Of a stretch of DNA of 15,489 bases, positions 14,606 to 15,489 are shown in pieces; within the stretch, counting starts at the first letter, position 1, and every line of letters starts with the position of its first letter. Origin of the DNA: Lachnospiraceae bacterium (GTDB lineage Bacteria > Bacillota > Clostridia > Lachnospirales > Lachnospiraceae); assembly GCA_900769175.1 (NCBI GenBank), contig CAAGFP010000235.1:1-15489 (forward strand). The letters are read 5' to 3'. A model generated the notes under the pieces. It ran no database searches. It saw only the letters and a program-made list of their open reading frames with translations, and was not told where the DNA came from. Both the position numbers and the translations under genes were made by a program.

Positions 14606-14644
14606 ACCTCGGTAGAATTTCAACTTTTACCGAGGTTTGCTTTT
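14606..14644 (+). terminator. Terminator of the AbiE operon
   Basis: A perfect 9-bp stem ACCTCGGTA (14606-14614) / TACCGAGGT (14628-14636) is followed by TTTGCTTTT, 18 bases after the toxin stop. Confidence 0.88.
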
Positions 14645-14976
14645 AAGAAGTGGTGATTGTCAATCCGTTTGCTCGGAAAAAGTTGCGGATACAGGGAGTA
14701 TAGAGACTGCCATATTGTTACCTCTGTAAATAGGGGTGTAAAAACCAAAAATCACGTGCGCGAATGTTAATGCGAAGATTTGTAAAAACGGAATGATGAT
14801 GAATGTTGATATTTTTGGGCACATGTGCCCTTGTTTTTCAGTATAATTCATTTAATAAAAATGCCGTTTACGGCAAAAATATTAAATAGAGATACGAATA
14901 ATACACATAAATACGCATAAAACAATGTTTATGCCGTAAAAATGGTGTGGATTTAAGGAAAAAATCTCTTGATATA
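14645..14976. other. Gene-poor interval with palindromes
   Basis: No convincing gene is seen. A 63-codon minus-strand frame (14660-14851) lacks a good ribosome site. Two clear palindromes occur: GGGCACATGTGCCC (14817-14830), followed by TTGTTTTT and so resembling a terminator, and TGCCGTTTACGGCA (14862-14875). A half copy of the latter, TATGCCGTAAAAATG, recurs near 14931-14945. The palindromes look like protein-binding sites or transcript ends; which is undecided. Confidence 0.45.
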
Positions 14977-15011
14977 TTGATTTCCCCTTAATATTTGTTA
15001 TAATTTAAGGG
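14977..15011 (+). promoter_or_regulatory. Promoter and operator-like repeats before the DUF1349 gene
   Basis: TTGATT (14977-14982) and TATAAT (14999-15004) are 16 bases apart. CCCTTAA (14985-14991) and TTAAGGG (15005-15011) form an inverted repeat bracketing the -10. The motif ATTTAAGG(G)AAAA also occurs upstream at about 14951-14962, and TAAGGGAAAA again just before the gene. A repressor site overlapping the promoter is likely. Confidence 0.55.
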
Positions 15012-15037
15012 AAAAGACGAGGAGTAAGGGAAAACTT

Positions 15038-15472
15038 ATGAAGATAGATAAAAAACAATGGAAATGGACAAGAGAGCCTAAAGCTTTCTCTATTGAAGAT
15101 GACAGAATTGAAATAATAACTAATCCGCATACTGATTTATGGCAGCGCACATATTATCATTTTAGAAATGATAATGCCCCTGTGTTGCAGATAACTACTG
15201 ATGAGAAGTTCTTTTCATTTACAGTGAAGACGGAATTTGAAAGTAAGGTTCGTTTTGACCAGTGTGGTGTAGTTATGTACTTGGATAGTGATAACTGGCT
15301 TAAGGGCTCTATCGAATATGAAAATGAGGACTTTCAGCATCTTGGAAGTGTAGCAACAAATAATGGTTTCTCTGACTGGGCAACAACTGAAATTGATGCG
15401 AGTATTAAATTGTTATTTAGCACATTAAATGATGCTTCGTTCTTCACATTAAATGGAGCCATTCCAGCATGA
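15038..15472 (+). pseudogene. DUF1349 (concanavalin-like fold) protein, C-terminus replaced
   Basis: The frame encodes 144 residues. Residues 8-124 match the DUF1349 family: NPHTDLWQRTYYHFRNDNAP, then RFDQCGVVMYLDSDNWLKGS, EYENEDFQHLGSVATNNGFS and DWATTEIDASIK. Family members run on for about 60-70 residues from here with MWYRLSRR-like sequence. Instead, residues 125-144 (LLFSTLNDASFFTLNGAIPA) are unrelated and stop quickly, so the gene appears interrupted at about 15409. The family fold is a beta-sandwich resembling lectin domains, with no known catalytic role. A GAGGAG site lies upstream, slightly far from the ATG. The truncated product probably does not fold normally. The family recall is from memory. 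Confidence 0.7.
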
Positions 15473-15489
15473 GTACCAATGATTGATGC
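15410..15489. other. Foreign DNA joined to the DUF1349 gene at the window edge
   Basis: From about 15410 the sequence no longer fits the DUF1349 protein. It contains an 11-base direct repeat CACATTAAATG (15421-15431 and 15445-15455) and a segment CATGAGTAC-CAATGAT (15468-15483), similar to CATGAGTAC-TAC-CAATCAT at 422-440 beside the IS110 remnant. It may be the end of an inserted element continuing beyond the window; too little is visible to name it. Confidence 0.4.

Overview
The window looks like accessory DNA from a low-GC Gram-positive anaerobe, most probably a gut clostridium of the Lachnospiraceae type. The reasons are strong AGGAGG-type ribosome binding sites, AT-rich intergenic DNA, IS66/IS21/IS110 insertion sequences, a large serine recombinase, and two toxin-antitoxin pairs of types common in these genomes. 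No rRNA, tRNA, CRISPR array or obvious core gene was seen, so the assignment is inference.

Layout. Positions 1-4317 are a pile-up of insertion sequences: the 5'-truncated end of an IS110-family transposase (minus strand), an apparently complete IS66-family gene set tnpA-tnpB-tnpC (minus strand, 3196 down to 504), then the 3' end of an IS21-family istA followed by a full istB (plus strand). Positions 4318-4735 hold no gene. They contain hairpins behind istB and a striking GC-rich array of short perfect stem-loops (about 4531-4692). A 40-codon open frame of unknown status follows. Positions 4869-5556 hold a self-contained DinJ/RelB-YoeB toxin-antitoxin module with a promoter-operator and a strong terminator.

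Positions 5660-10106 are the most interesting part: four same-strand genes encoding a soluble VirD4/TraG-like hexameric-motor ATPase without a membrane anchor, a ClpP-type serine protease with an intact catalytic triad, and two proteins I cannot place in any family (352 and 468 residues). The last three are tightly spaced behind a good promoter. No Clp ATPase, relaxase or transfer channel gene is visible. A PPP-family metallophosphatase (10151-10858) and a large serine recombinase (10959-12725) follow on the same strand. The recombinase probably belongs to the integrative element that carries this cargo, and its extreme C-terminus resembles the end of the rlmD/rumA methyltransferase, a known target of such recombinases.

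Positions 12744-13043 hold a small unassigned frame. Positions 13087-14644 are a complete AbiE-type (type IV) toxin-antitoxin operon. Its promoter lies between two related inverted repeats, as expected for AbiEi autoregulation, and a terminator closes it. After a gene-poor, palindrome-rich interval comes a DUF1349 gene that loses family similarity at about residue 124, close to the right edge, where different DNA appears to begin.

Taken together, the window is a mobile island with two stabilisation or defence modules flanking an ATPase-protease cluster of unknown function. That cluster is the best candidate here for an undescribed system. The main competing reading is a conjugative-element fragment that kept its coupling-protein ATPase.
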